The position numbers and the translations under genes were made by a program. The notes below the pieces were generated by a model. It searched no databases. It had not been told where the DNA came from and saw only the letters and a list, made by a program, of their open reading frames with translations. A stretch of 64,000 nucleotides of DNA from Mactromeris polynyma (lineage: Eukaryota > Mollusca > Bivalvia > Venerida > Mactridae). The stretch spans positions 29,228,762 to 29,292,761 of the forward strand of contig JASFXZ010000003.1 of NCBI GenBank assembly GCA_032209605.1, in the 5' to 3' direction. This document shows, piece after piece, positions 26,101 through 55,689 of the stretch; positions within the stretch are counted from its first letter, which is position 1, and every line of letters starts with the position of its first letter.

Positions 26101-27097
26101 TTGACAAAAGATCATATGATCCACTACTAACTTTAATCTGATTTCAAATAACATTGCGTTTAATGTAAAATTGGATAGGTAAGTGACAGAAGGTCACCGG
26201 ATACAACACCGCCGTCTGTCTCCAGACATAAAGCGTTCCAGAGTCTCGTTATTTAAAAACGCAAATATGAATGATGATCATAAAAGCCAACTATCAAACA
26301 TTTTGACCCAACCCGTGTACATGTACCATTGCTTTTCCCTGTGGAAATGTTATGAACGTATGTATTGCCTTTTCAAAAGATTTATATATATAGAATTGCC
26401 GGGGGAAATCGCAAACATTTACTTAAACTTGGCATTGAAATAGTAAGTACAATTAGCAATTCATTCATCATTGTTAGTTTATATTCGGTTTAACAACGTT
26501 TCAACAATATCTAAATCAATGTATACAGAAGTCAGACGACTTGATCTGAAAGTTTTACCAAACATTTCAATTACTCACATATAAAATCTTACTACAGTTC
26601 TATTAACTACAGATCATATATCATCAGGAAGACTGCTGGCGTTATCCACGCCCCATGCATCTGTGGAATCGCAATTAATGAACTGCTTCTGTGTAACGAG
26701 AAAGCAACACAATCACAGTATGAGAAATATTCTCACGATAATGTACCATACCTTCATGGTGTTCCTCAACTATGTAAACATTCACAGATTTCTCTGTCGT
26801 GTCTGAAGTTGTTCTCGGTACGGAGTTGTCAAGTACTACACCATTTCTTCCTGTATCGTGTCCCCACGTGCTCTTATTTCCTCTGTGTGCTTTAACTACA
26901 TTTGCTGATAAACCTGCCACGTCTTTGTTACTTCCATGTACATCTCTACGTACTTTAAACCTGATAGGTTTCAGATTAAAGTTTGTTCCGATTTGTTTGT
27001 TCTGTCGCAAGCCTATCACATACAAAGTCACTAAGAAACTTATAACTGTAACACTGACAACGTAGCTAAGGCAATTTCTTTTGAATGTAATCCTCAT
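11132..27097 (-). CDS. UPF0489 (C5orf22-like) membrane-anchored protein, complete four-exon gene (copy A)
   Basis: Exons in order: 27097-26752, 14178-14117, 13327-13205 and 12271-11132. Each is bounded by AG and GT, the phases match, and the sum is 1671 nt or 556 residues plus TGA. Residues 11-30 form one hydrophobic helix after a basic start, suggesting a type II signal anchor with the rest in the lumen or outside; several N-glycosylation sequons fit. Conserved UPF0489 elements follow: VEEHHE (110-115), VIPYWF (116-121, created by the exon 1/2 join), HIDGHSDL (138-145), DIDEDYF (300-306) and [15 protein letters not shown] (498-512). The 62-nt second exon is too short to stand out alone, but it supplies exactly the missing family segment. 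The biochemical role is unknown. Family C5orf22 proteins generally lack such an anchor, so it may be lineage-specific. Intron 1 (about 12.6 kb) contains the duplicated block. The last splice and stop are well supported; the 5' UTR is not visible. Confidence 0.88.
14326..14478. mobile_element. 153-bp pogo-like MITE, TA-flanked
   Basis: Inverted termini CAGTAAAACTTCA and TGAAGTTTTACTG are flanked by TA at 14324-14325 and 14479-14480. Inside, aagaccacc and gaggtggtctta recur on both sides, so the whole element can fold back. It sits in intron 1 of UPF0489 copy A, about 150 bp upstream of the 62-nt exon 2. A shorter relative is at 25693-25778 and a damaged one near 44400-44490. Confidence 0.75.
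18003..19040. repeat. 67-bp minisatellite, long allele (copy A)
   Basis: About fifteen tandem copies of the same 67-bp unit seen at 3489-3945. Most carry gaccgtcgacgatggatatc, tgctgtcaactattgtcggg and gaccactattgtcaa. The last units (from about 18900) are a diverged subtype with ctgcatgtattgatgctgac, itself repeated. The 63-codon reading frames here are register-shifted readings of the repeat. Confidence 0.92.
20616..20915. repeat. Inverted repeat of copy A, left arm split by a 189-bp insertion
   Basis: The counterpart of 5443-5553. The left arm is interrupted after caacacctgt; the sequence between the two ctgt tetranucleotides at 20621-20624 and 20810-20813 is absent from copy B. The ctgt repeat looks like a 4-bp target duplication. 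The inserted sequence is AT-rich with no coding content. Confidence 0.7.
21735..21973. mobile_element. ~240-bp long-hairpin MITE
   Basis: Two arms of about 100 bp are near-perfect inverted copies: ccgaaatccatttcggatct, ggagtgac, caatcgtaacatctcgg and aacaaatcttaa on the left return as complements on the right. The ends read cagtaaatttcggtga and tcaccgaaattcagtg. A transcript could form a long double-stranded stem. No clear target duplication is visible and no coding sequence is present. Confidence 0.75.
25693..25778. mobile_element. 86-bp pogo-like MITE, TA-flanked
   Basis: Termini CAGTAAAACCT and AGGTTTTACTG (one variant base) are flanked by TA at 25691-25692 and 25779-25780. The interior gaggtggtcttta matches the element at 14326-14478, of which it is a shortened version. 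Confidence 0.7.
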
Positions 27098-27552
27098 ACT
27101 GTTAATGTTAAGTATACTCCAGCATAAAACTAATACAATAATATTCTATCGAAAATCTCGTGCACATTAATTGGTAAAATCTAGTTCATCACAAACATAA
27201 TGTAACAAAGTTATCCACGCACATGATACGCTGGTGTGATTCCAATTCCGATACAATCCGTTATTTCATTGTAAATAGCCAGTGGAGGCGCTATAGTTTA
27301 GTTTTTATACGTGTTTTGTATCCATGTTGTATGCGGCGCACAAACTATGCTTAAGTGTATACACATTCTTTCGTAGATAGTTGTTGAAATGCATGAAAGC
27401 TGATATTTAAAGTAGATTCATTATCCGTGTTATCGGTTCTAACTAACTAAAGCAAAAGTAAATATGACCCAGCGTTGATAAAACTAGACGTGTGCATACG
27501 TACTTGACATTAAAGTAGTTACCAAAAATACACGATTTCACTATTACTTTTC

Positions 27553-28533
27553 TATGGTGGCATATTACTGCCACCAGTTAGCATGATAGCGTTCGCGAAT
27601 TGTTTCGTGTTAACCACTTAATAATTACGATAATTATCTAGCTATCTAGTTAATATTCGTGATAAATTTTCGGTAAGATAAATATCATGCAACTAGAAAC
27701 AGGTTTGAAAGTGCCCAGAACTGCCACCTCTTACCTTTTTATGATGTACACATGTATTACACTAGATTTAAGTGGTAACACTAATCTTATTTAGTTGACC
27801 ACTTATTATGTTACTTAATAACTCAAATTCGCGAATTTCACTAGAAACAGGCTTGAAAGTGCCCAGAACTGCCACCTCTTACCTACTTATGATGTAATAC
27901 ATTAAGTGGCAACACGAATTTTATCTAGTTGACTACTTATTATGTTACTTAATAACTCAAATTCGCGAATTTCACTTAAGATTCGTGTTAAAACTTATTT
28001 GTAAATGCAATTTTGGCTTATAGATGTTAGTGGCAACACGAATCTTATCTAGTTGACCACATATTATGTTACTGAATAACTCAAATTCGCGAATTTCACT
28101 TAAGATTCGTGTTACGACTTATTCATTTTTGGCTTCTAGATGTAAGTGGTAACACGAATCTTATCTAGTTGACCACTTATTATGTTACTTAATAACTCAA
28201 ATTCGCGAATTGCACTTAAGATTCGTGTTACCACTTATTCATTATTGGCTTCTAGATGTAAGTGGTAACACGAATCTTATTTAGTTGACCACTTATTATG
28301 TTACTCAATAACTCAAATTCGCGAATTTCACTTAAGATTCGTGTTACTGCTTATTCATTTTTGGCTTCTAGATGTAAGTGGTAACACGAATCTTAAGTGA
28401 ACTTTGCGAATTTGAGTTGTTAAGTAACATAATAAGTGGTCAACTAGATAAGATTCGTGTTGCCACTTAAATCTAGTGTAATACATCATAAAAAGGTAGG
28501 AGGTGGCAGTTCTGGCAGTAATATGCCACCATA
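27553..28533. mobile_element. Inverted-repeat element built from tandem palindromic units (pearl-like)
   Basis: The ends are TGGTGGCATATTACTGCCA and its exact complement, flanked by TA at 27553-27554 and 28532-28533. Internal arms cagaactgccacctcttacc, with tacactagatttaagtggtaac, recur inverted at the right. Between them lie about five direct copies of a ~125-bp unit, each itself palindromic (agtggtaacacgaatctta, then taagattcgtgttaccact) around gttgaccacttattatg and aactcaaattcgcgaattt. No transposase is encoded. Tandem units between inverted ends recall the bivalve pearl elements; this assignment is an inference. Confidence 0.8.
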
Positions 28534-28767
28534 CTTTTCCACTGATCTGAGATATGGGTACATTAGTAACACGCCATAGGGTAAATCTTCCCATTCCGGC
28601 TCAGCGAACACCGATTTAGTGGTATACAAGACGTTTGTTTACTCATCTATGTAAAATATAAAATAGAAATAAAGCGGACTGGGAAACAGAAACAATTACA
28701 TAAACGGAAAATACTTGATTGTCAGCATAAATACTCAATTGCTTTAAGGCTTTAAACCCAGTTTGAG

Positions 28768-29030
28768 TCAGCTCCCCTATCTGAGTGGGTAGAGCACTCG
28801 ACTGCCAAGTTGGTTGTCATAGTTTCGAAACCCGGATGGTGCGTATGTGTCCGTGACAATTAGCTATAGATAACGTGCACACAGTCATTTTTTCATCCAC
28901 GACTGATTCATATATGGGGACCTTGTCGGTCACTTGTGGACAAATTGGTTTATATAGTAATATTTGCTGGTAACCAAGGGAGACACTGGCAATGTAAACT
29001 GATAGCCGAATATAACTGAAATTCTGTAAT
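28768..29030 (+). repeat. SINE-like repeat with tRNA-like head
   Basis: The first ~75 bp read like a tRNA: ctgagtgggtagagcactc resembles the A-box and D-arm region, and gtttcgaaaccc resembles the B box. The acceptor ends do not pair and the anticodon arm is poor, so it is not a functional tRNA. A unique tail follows. The right boundary is uncertain. Confidence 0.45.
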
Positions 29031-32000
29031 CGACTTCCGGTAGAAAAATTAAGCTGGGAAGGAGTCGAATTTGATTTAAGAAAAAGTCGTTGGTGTGAAA
29101 AAACTTGTATTGATAACGAATTTCTCTATCTACTCAAATGTGATCACTTCAACGATTCAAGAATAAAATACATCCCCAAAAACCTTTTATCGTCACCCTA
29201 ACATATTTAAATTACAATTACTCATGGACCAAGACTTTAATAACATAATTTGTGTGCTCATTAAAATTAAAATAAAAAATCAATTCTCCCGCAATGTTTT
29301 GTTTATCATATATGTATTGTACAAGTTTATCTATTGTGCATGATGCATTGATTTTCTAATTGTAACTGCCTATTTACCCGCATTATATTAGTATTTTGTA
29401 TAGTGTATACTCATGTTGTCATGTTTTACATGAACTGAGATATGTAAATAAACTCAGCTGTTGAAAAACAACGTAATAACTCCGATACAATCCAACAATA
29501 AAATACCAGTTTGACGACACGCCAACCTGATCATCAATGTTTCATTTAAACAATGAGAAATCTGGTAGAAACTTACTTATCCGAAAGACATCATGAACAA
29601 TGCTCAACGCTACAAAACGGCTAATCAATGTAAACGAATTAGTCAGTTTACAGTTAATACATTGTGAGTGTATGTATTGTCATAAAATGCATTATATAGT
29701 GTGAATATTAATCAGTAGCTTAGCTCGACGACACATGAATATTAAATCCGTTGTAGAAAGACCAGTATCCATCAAGATTTATATTCATGTAGTTAAGAAG
29801 CACAATTAACCTGGGTTTCAATTTCCAATATTTTTTTAGTATATACAATGTACCTTGTACGGTATTAGTGCATAAATAAGAGTTACATAAATATCACAAA
29901 CTCCTCACTGTGATTATCTCCCTTAGCAATCGTTGCTTTATGTAAAGGGAGACCACTGCGTATGAGATTGTACATATATACATTCACTAGTTGTATTTTT
30001 AATTTCTTACCCTAGTAATTTGTGTGGGGAGGTTCCATTTTGTGAATGTACAATGTGGTCATTTCTTTCCTGTTTTTTTCTCATTTTTTCAAAAAATCTA
30101 TAAAGTATTACGTGTTCATAGTCATCATGGTATCTCAGGTCACCTTAAATTCCTACATAGAGACAAATCGAGACAGCACTCAAATGCACATGTTTCAATC
30201 ATTAGCAGAGCAGAGACATTATGTTGAAGTATTTATTGGCGATTATTTCACATCTGGCATTCGTAATGGCCTCTTATAACGTAAATTTACCGTATACACA
30301 TTTTAATCAGCAATTATTGTTCACGTTTTTTTTCCGATACACAAATTATAGAAATCTATACTTCGGGGGTACAGCCAACTCAATCATTTGTTCTAATTTT
30401 CTGTCCGATTTACGTAGAAACAATTTACATAAACACAGAATTTAGGTTGTATCTGTTCTGTACGAGAGAGATTTAATAAGCATTTGTGTCTACATCACGT
30501 CGCCTTATTTCCAGAACCCCATAACTCAATTGTCGGCGGTTTTGAGTATTTGGTATCGTTGAAACCGTCTTTCCAAGCTCTTTTTATCTGTACTACCTTT
30601 ATTGTTATGGAATGCACTTAACTTAAATACAATGCAATTCTAAACTTTGAAGTTTTTTTCTCAAAAAGACGAACAACAAATTATGGCGCTCAACCTATTT
30701 GACTATAATGCCAGGTTTTTGGTGGACGTAGCACCTCCCAAATGTGTGAAAAAGTTCCTTACAAGATTCGAGGGTGTTGTGGTATCTTGTCGAGTAATTA
30801 GTAGCTTCTACTTATTGTGATTTTTTTCTGTAAAGTAAGTTTCGTTTAAAACAACTATATACCGCTCAAAATAAATAACTTCTCGTCCATCGCTTTAAAA
30901 GTCGCACTAGAGAGAACCTCCGAATCGCCCACCGTGATTTGAAAAGAGGGTAACACATCCGGGCTGTTGTGCGTATAGTTTTATCATACTTATTTTGCCT
31001 ATACTTAAGTTCATCATATTTACACAAACGTACAAAAAATAACTAATATATAAATTCATACAAAAGAGTCGGGCCAAAGTTTTCATAATATCAAGGGCTT
31101 TCATTTGGTTCGTTTCATTGCATTGCCAGAAATATGTAAGGATTTTACTTGATTGTCTCCCTTTATTATCCGGTGCAAGACTGATTGAATTGTCTCCCTT
31201 AGACAACGATCGCGGGGAATGCGTTACGGATAAAAATCAATACTAGATTAATATTTGATGGCTATTTAGTTGTTGTCAGTTGTTGATGGAGTCATTGTGT
31301 ACGACACCTACTGTTCTTTTATTACAGCAACTCAAGTGTGAAACAATAGACAAAGGGGGCACACAACAAAATGAAAAAGACGAAAGTCTGTTAAAAATTT
31401 TTTTTTTTTCTCATCGTTTTCAAAAATATCACAAATTTTCTTCAGTAATATAAATACAAATACAAATAAATGACAATAGAAATAAGACATTGAAATCAAA
31501 GCATACAACATGAAATTTATAATGTCTTATTAGCTGTTCATTTTAAATTACTGAAAAACACGCTAAAAATAAAATGAGCCGCACTGAGATAACTCATCAA
31601 AATGTACAGCATCAATACTCTCGTAAATATATAAATACTTACATACGCATACACACCTATGCACATTTGTCCATGGTTTGATTTCCAAATTTATGATCAC
31701 CCAATCAGTATTGTAGACACTATGCTACTTTACCTTATGACTTCTCATAAGTCCCTTATGACTATGTCCAACAGAAACAAAATGTAGGATAAGAAAGGGA
31801 CTTGCAAATATACTAATATACTGTAATTTTGATAAGAAAGAACAAATCCATCAATCAACATATACGAAGTAACGAATTTAAACAATATGCGTATCAATAT
31901 ACATGTAATAATCAACGAATTGAATTCTAACAAGTATTACAAAGAAGTACAACTGCCAGTGTTATGCACGAACATTTACCATGGATCATAAATTAGTAGA

Positions 32001-32130
32001 TAACATTTAAATGTCATCTTTAAATAAATAAAATAATGATTATCCATGCTATATAATATATATTATGAAATGTGATGTCAATATAATTGATTGGGTATTG
32101 CCATATTAAGTCACATGTTACTCTTTATAT

Positions 32131-49656
<17,526 letters not shown>

Positions 49657-50729
49657 ATTTTTGCTTTGTACGTAAACCCCTAACTATACGTTTTGTTATA
49701 CTTAAACTATAATTTCAAGTTATTTTACAAATATACTTATAAATCCGTATGATCTTATTGCGAAGTGTAAGCATGCACTGACCACCTATACACTAAACAC
49801 GCTATTTATACAACATTTTGATTCGGGGAGGTATGTTTTCAGAACTGTGGGATTTCCCCTCAGTAAGCATGCAATTATATTAATCGATTTTTGAATGTGA
49901 TGAATTTTGAACCGTGGTGTGCTAAAAATAGATTTGAGTCATATGCCAGAGTTGTCGTTCGTAAAGACGATAAATAAATTCCCCAAATTAGGCCAAGTGT
50001 GTATATCAATTCTCAATAATCGGTTATCGTGTTAGGCTAATGATAGATCGAATTATTGCAAATAAAAATGTAATTTTGCGTAGTAAATAGATTAAAGTGT
50101 AAACATTAAGCAGGAACGTCGACACGTGTGTATGCTGATTGTATTATTTAAATAATGTGCCTTTCAAAATATGTTTATACAAATTACTACTTAAATATTC
50201 ATTGTACGATTTTAGAACCATGTACGATTTATAAAACGGTAGAGCGTTCTTGCTATACTTCAATTACGACTCGTCCTTATGCAAGAATTAATGTTTAGTA
50301 CTACAGTTTGTACAGTTCGCATTAACTAGCGCATTAGTGCGTTTATAAATACGCATTGTAAATATAAGGACTGTCCTAGAATTCGATAAATATTTTCACA
50401 CTCCATATAAATTTAAGACTTGATTTTTTTTAAATTGAGATCACCATGCTGATCGCTTGAGAAAAGCTCGATATAAATACGGAATGTACAATAAAGGTAA
50501 ATTTATACGTTCGATAAATGTACAAAAATGTATACGATTCATTGGTAACCGTTGTCTTCGAAAGTTCAAGCGCACTATTGTTTGCTGGATTGTTTAACAA
50601 TACAAGGATCTTCATTTACTCTTGATATATTGTAATTACATGTAAAACGTAACTCGACCGAAGCCACGCACAACACACACACAATTTAGGTTAGCCTATA
50701 AAATATCATTTTAAATGGTGCATACTAGT

Positions 50730-53700
50730 CCAGTCATTCTACTGAAAAAAAGCAAATAAAGGGAAAAAAATGCACAGAAATTATTTTGGCATAAATGTAT
50801 TGTTTAATATCTGCCGTGTAAGGGAAAAAAGTATAGGAAAATCCTACGGTGCGAAATGCTTTTTTTGGGTAAAATGTACGAAAAGGTAAAAAAAAGTATG
50901 AATTTCTGGAATTTGACTATATCAAAATCAGATTTAGCTATACAAATACCAGAATAACTGTTTTTAATAGACATTATGTTGCACCATAACATACCTTAAG
51001 TAACGACACATCATATGTTTTGAACAGTGATTTTTTGGGTAAAATGGTGAAAAAAACAACAAATTAAAGTGGGAATTTCTGGAGTTTGTCAATAACTCGA
51101 CGAAATTTAGCTATAAATTTACCTCAATAACTGTATTTAATAGATATTAAACTGCTCTACAACATACCTCGGGTTCAGAATACCATACAGTGAAAAGGGT
51201 GACTTTTTGGGTAAAATTGTAAATACTATAAATGAAAGTGAGAATTTCTGGAATTTGCCAAATATGCATTAGACCAGTGGAACAATAGGAGGGAAAATAT
51301 GCACACACACACTTTTGATGGATTTGTGTCATATAAAGCACCACATTTAATATACTATCAGTATAAAACTATCACACTGTGCAAAATGTTATTTTTAGGG
51401 TAAAATGGTTGAAAATTTAAATAAAAATGGGATTTTTTGGAATTTGCCCAAAACTATGTCAATTTATGCAATAATTCTACCAAAATTACTGTATTTAATA
51501 TAAATTATATTGCAGTACAAAATACTGAAGTACAGAAACATTGTATCGTGTGAAATGTGATTTTTGGGGTAAAACTAAAAACAAAAGGAAATTTTGGAAT
51601 CGGATAATTTCCCGTTCATTTTCACTGTAAAAGTTTCAGAACAGTAATTTTCAACAAATGTTATATTGCAAAATCAATAATATAAATTATAGAAACAGTT
51701 TATGATGGGGAATGTAATATATATTTGTTACAAAAATCCACATAAATTGAGGTCTTGGCAACCTTTTCAACACACGAAGATGTAGCATACAATGTTCAAA
51801 CCATACAATTTTGACGTAGTGTCACATTCAAGAATTGCATGATGGAATATAATATTTTTCACACAACCTTCATCCGAGTCCAGAAGTAGTTTCTAAGGAG
51901 GCCAGAACACGGTCAGGGAACAAGCATTAGTTTGCATATATGAAAGGGAGTCGGGGCAAAGTTTGAACATCGTATGTTTTTTTACGTTTGTTGAAAAGGT
52001 TGCAGTAACATCAATTTATGTGGACCCCAAACAAACTACCACCTACGTCTGATGCATCTATGTACCATAGTTTGTGAGTATCTCTAAAATACAGGACTGG
52101 GAAGGACATGATGATTTGGACCCGCTAGAATGGGGTTGGGAACTAGTTGGTAACAAACTATATCCGGTGTCAACAGAGCGCCAGCTCGTGCTCACATAAT
52201 GATAGTTGTACGGTGTACTTGTCAAACTGGCTGCCGTACAGTAGCATGTAGCTACAAGAATGTTGGATTTGAATGTAGTTCAGCCTGATTCACATGCAAA
52301 GGAGTCAGCTGTGAGATTGCCATCAGCCCAGATTTGGCATTTGACTAAAACATTGTGCATATCTTATGCTGCATTAAGACACCGACATTGCTTCTATTAT
52401 AATCAACTAAATAAACAGTTTCATGTATGCAGCAATATTACATATTTTACAAAGTTAAAATGTTTAAGTCACTTTAATGAAAATATAGTATATGAACAAA
52501 TTCACTTTTAGTATAAAACATTAAATATCAAAATATTATATATTTAAGGCTTGTTAAATTGTTGTGAGATCAAATTCATATGGCTTCCGGACATCAGCAT
52601 TTTCGTTTATGTTTTCAGAACTTTTACCTCAAAATCACATTTCTTGTTTGATTTGATAGCATAATGTTATCATATGTTACATTGAGAGATAACACGTAGC
52701 TTATGTCATTTCTGTGACTTTCATTGTTTTGTTTTTTTAATCCAGGAATAGGCAAAATATACCAGAAATTGCAACTTTTAGTTATTTCTTTTTTGATATA
52801 TTTTTCAAATAAATATTACATTCCGCATTATAAACTGTTTCTATGATTTAAAATATGGATTTTGCCATATAACATGAGTTAAAAATAACTATTCTGAAAA
52901 CTTTATAGTTAAAGTGAACGGGATAATAACAGATTCCAAAAATTCCCATTTTTTGATATTTTTTGAAGTTTTGTCCCAAAAATCACATTTTACACGATAC
53001 AATGTTTCTATACTTTAGGTAGTTTGAACTGTATTATAATATCTATTAAATACAGTATTTCTGGTAGTTTTATTGCAAAATTTGAGTTAGTTATTGGCAA
53101 ATTCCAAAAATTCCCATTTTTTGTTATTTTTTTAAGTTTTACCCCAAAAATCACATTTCACTCGATACAATGTATCTATACTTTTGGTATTTTTAACTGT
53201 AATATAATATCTATCCCATCAAGTAATTCTGGTAGTTTTATTGCAAAATTTGACATAGTCATTGGCAAAATCCAAAAATTCCCATTTTTTGGTTATTTTT
53301 TTAAGTTTTATCCCAAACATCACGTTTCACACAATACAATGTATCTATACTTTAGGTATTTTAAACTGTAACATAATATCTATCACATCAAGTAATTCTG
53401 GTAGTTTTATTGCAAAATTTGACATAGTTATTGGCAAATTCCAAATGTTTTTGGTTATTTTTTTGAAGGTTTTACCCCAAAAATCATATTGCACACGGTA
53501 CGATGTTTCTATACTATAAGTATAATGTACTGTAATATAATATCTATTACATAAAGTAATTTTGGTAGTTTTATTGCAAAATTTGACACAGTTATTGAAA
53601 AATTCCATAAATTTCCCATGTTTTTGGTCATTTTTTAAGGTTTTACCCCAAAAATCACATTTCACTTGTTACAATGTATCTATACTTTAGGTATTATGTA

Positions 53701-54286
53701 CTGTTATACAATATCTATTAAATATAGTAATTTTGGTAGTTTTATTGCAAAATATGACAAAGTTATTGGCAAATTCCAAAAATTCCCATGTTTTGGGTTA
53801 TTTTTTTAAAGGGTTTACCCCAAAAATCACATTTCACACGGTACAGTGTTTCTATACTTTACGTATTATGTACTGTAATAAAATATCTATTAAATAAAGT
53901 AATTCTGGTAGTTTTATTGGAAAAATTGACATAGTTACAGGCAAATCCCAGAAATGCTCATTTTTTTTTTTTTTTTTTTAATTTTACCCCAAAAATCACA
54001 TTTAACACTGTTCAATGTTTCTATACTTTAGTTATTTTGTACTGTATGCAATATCTATTAAATACAGTAATTCTGGTAGTTTTATTGCAAAATTGGACAT
54101 AGTTATTGGCAAATTTCAGAAATTCCCATTCTTATTTAAATGTTCAACCATTTTACCCCAAAAATCACATTTTGCACCGTGTGATTGTCCTATACTTTTA
54201 GTGTATTTAATGTGATGCCTTATATGACACAAATCCACTAAAATTATTTCTGTGCATTTTTTCCCCCATTTTTTTATTTTGACTGG
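50730..54286. mobile_element. 3.6-kb foldback-type element with mirror arrays of a ~170-bp unit
   Basis: The left arm (about 50770-51720) holds five to six units with ttttttgggtaaaatgg, gaatttctggaatttgcc and actgtatttaatagatatta. The right arm (about 52800-54220) holds about eight units in the opposite orientation (attttaccccaaaaatcac, aattctggtagttttattgc). The outer ends mirror each other (ccagtca, then gggaaaaaaatgcacagaaat, versus its complement ending tgactgg). The inner unit ends also pair (aaacagtttatgatgggga against tccgcattataaactgttt). A ~1.05-kb loop separates the arms. The right-arm frames (for example 53024-53371) are readings of the repeat. No transposase was recognised. Confidence 0.85.
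51743..52025. mobile_element. Nested inverted repeat in the foldback loop
   Basis: gtccacataaattgatgtta-type ends: the left arm (tccacataaattgaggtctt, ggcaaccttttcaacacacg, catacaatgttcaaacc) returns as gtttgaacatcgtatg, ttgttgaaaaggttgc and atcaatttatgtgga. Spacer about 160 bp. This looks like a separate MITE inserted in the loop. Confidence 0.65.
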
Positions 54287-55689
54287 CCTATACGTATCTA
54301 ATACTTTCTATATTAAACGGCCTTGAAGTTCAAATGTCAGGGTATATTTCTTTAAAACCCTGACTGTGTTTATATGCATAAGTTCAAACAGTATTTGTCA
54401 TAGCATACAATTACACTACATTATATTGCGAAATTGTTTGATTGAAAAGGCTAATTTAGTTTGGTCACAAGTTTAAACGCAGGATTTAAATACTTAAAAC
54501 CTATATTGCTATACAAAGTAGGGCATTTCCCATAGGCTCTGAGTTAATGCCATATACACATATACGTTATATAGGCAGGGGAGGTAGATGGTAGACGGGA
54601 ATTTTAGGATTACTATGATTGACGCATTTAAATCAATACTACGGGGAATATTTTGAACATAGATGAGCCAGAGCCCAAGGGCATCGTCATTCACATACAA
54701 GCAGTTTATGAAATTACTAAACATATCATTGCCTAATAAGAACTGAATCATGTGGCTTTGTCCGTATGATCTGACATGGTATGAAGGGTGCCGGACCGTT
54801 ATCTACCGGAACATTCTTAGCAAATTAAACAAATGGTACATTTTGTGTGGTCACGAAAGCGCAACCAATGCGTATCTACAATATTTCGTACAGGAAATCT
54901 TTCAAAATATATTAATCGTTTTAAGAACCAAACATGGAACGAACGAATATTAATGTAAACTAAGAAATAAAATGTGGACGCAGTACAATAGATTCGAGCC
55001 GGTCACGCCGAAACAAATCTTACTAAACCCTAATGTGACTCGTTTCCTCAACTATACGATTACGACGGAACATGTTACTGCTAAGCTGGCTGGATTAATA
55101 TTACATATATAAGTATACAATAAAGATGCTGTCCCTTCCATTAAACGAAGAAGACGGTCCGATTTAACACTGCATTCATGGCTCAATTATCAATTTCTCT
55201 CTGTGTTTCTCAGTGATCGGACGTTTCAGAATATAAACATGTATTGTGTACAAACCATTGGACGAGAAGTTTAGAAATAAAACTAGAAAGGGTACTTTAG
55301 TCACATTACTAAAGTCGCGTTCCTCTTAAGGTGGTTTCTTTCGTTAAAAAATACTGAGATACATCTTGTCACTAAATTCGGTCTGAAAAATAATTTCTAA
55401 TTATTCATTTTTTGTGCAGAGGATAGAAGATTAAATACAGTGCAATCTCTTAAGAGCAATATCCAGTTGGAGATTCTAATTCCACTGTTGTTGAGAAGTT
55501 GTTGCTTTAGTTAAATTGACTGAAAAACTATTTAAAATTGCTGTGGAAGAAATGTTGTTGCTCGAGTTGTCCGTCCTGGAGATGTTGCACTGCATCTTTG
55601 AGTGACTTTTAATGTATAACTTTTACCAAAGACCTAAATACCATGGTATGACTAATGAATCAGAGACAAATCTGACAGAAAAGGAAATA

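Larger units (their letters stand above)
21095..26751. other. Copy-A-specific part of UPF0489 intron 1
   Basis: This ~5.6 kb has no counterpart in copy B, where block I lies only about 1.1 kb from exon 1. It contains a 240-bp hairpin element (21735-21973) and a short pogo-like MITE (25693-25778). The frames at 22074-22316, 24695-25039, 24869-25201 and 26183-26443 have no recognisable domain, no flanking splice logic and biased AT-rich composition. Nothing else was recognised. Confidence 0.6.
27098..32130. other. Intergenic region between UPF0489 copy A and the ABCC gene
   Basis: 27098-27361 is the duplicated upstream flank of UPF0489 exon 1, shared with 7236-7487. Then come a TA-flanked palindromic-unit element (27553-28533) and a SINE-like repeat (about 28768-29030). 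From about 29030 to 32130 the sequence is AT-rich, with short pieces such as tgtctccctt, a poly-T run near 31400 and no supported exon. The frames at 28355-28594, 30024-30445, 30907-31206 and 31745-31933 have no recognisable content. Confidence 0.55.

Noticed and set aside
28768..28843. tRNA-like sequence considered as a functional tRNA gene
   Set aside because: Acceptor ends do not pair, the anticodon arm is poor and a longer repeat body follows; more likely a SINE head.
52260..52511. 83-codon frame in the foldback loop
   Set aside because: Its sequence has no recognisable domain and no flanking splice sites were convincing; left as possible cargo only.
53024..53665. Frames of 85-115 codons with recurring SGSFIAKF
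   Set aside because: They are translations of the ~170-bp repeat units of the foldback element.
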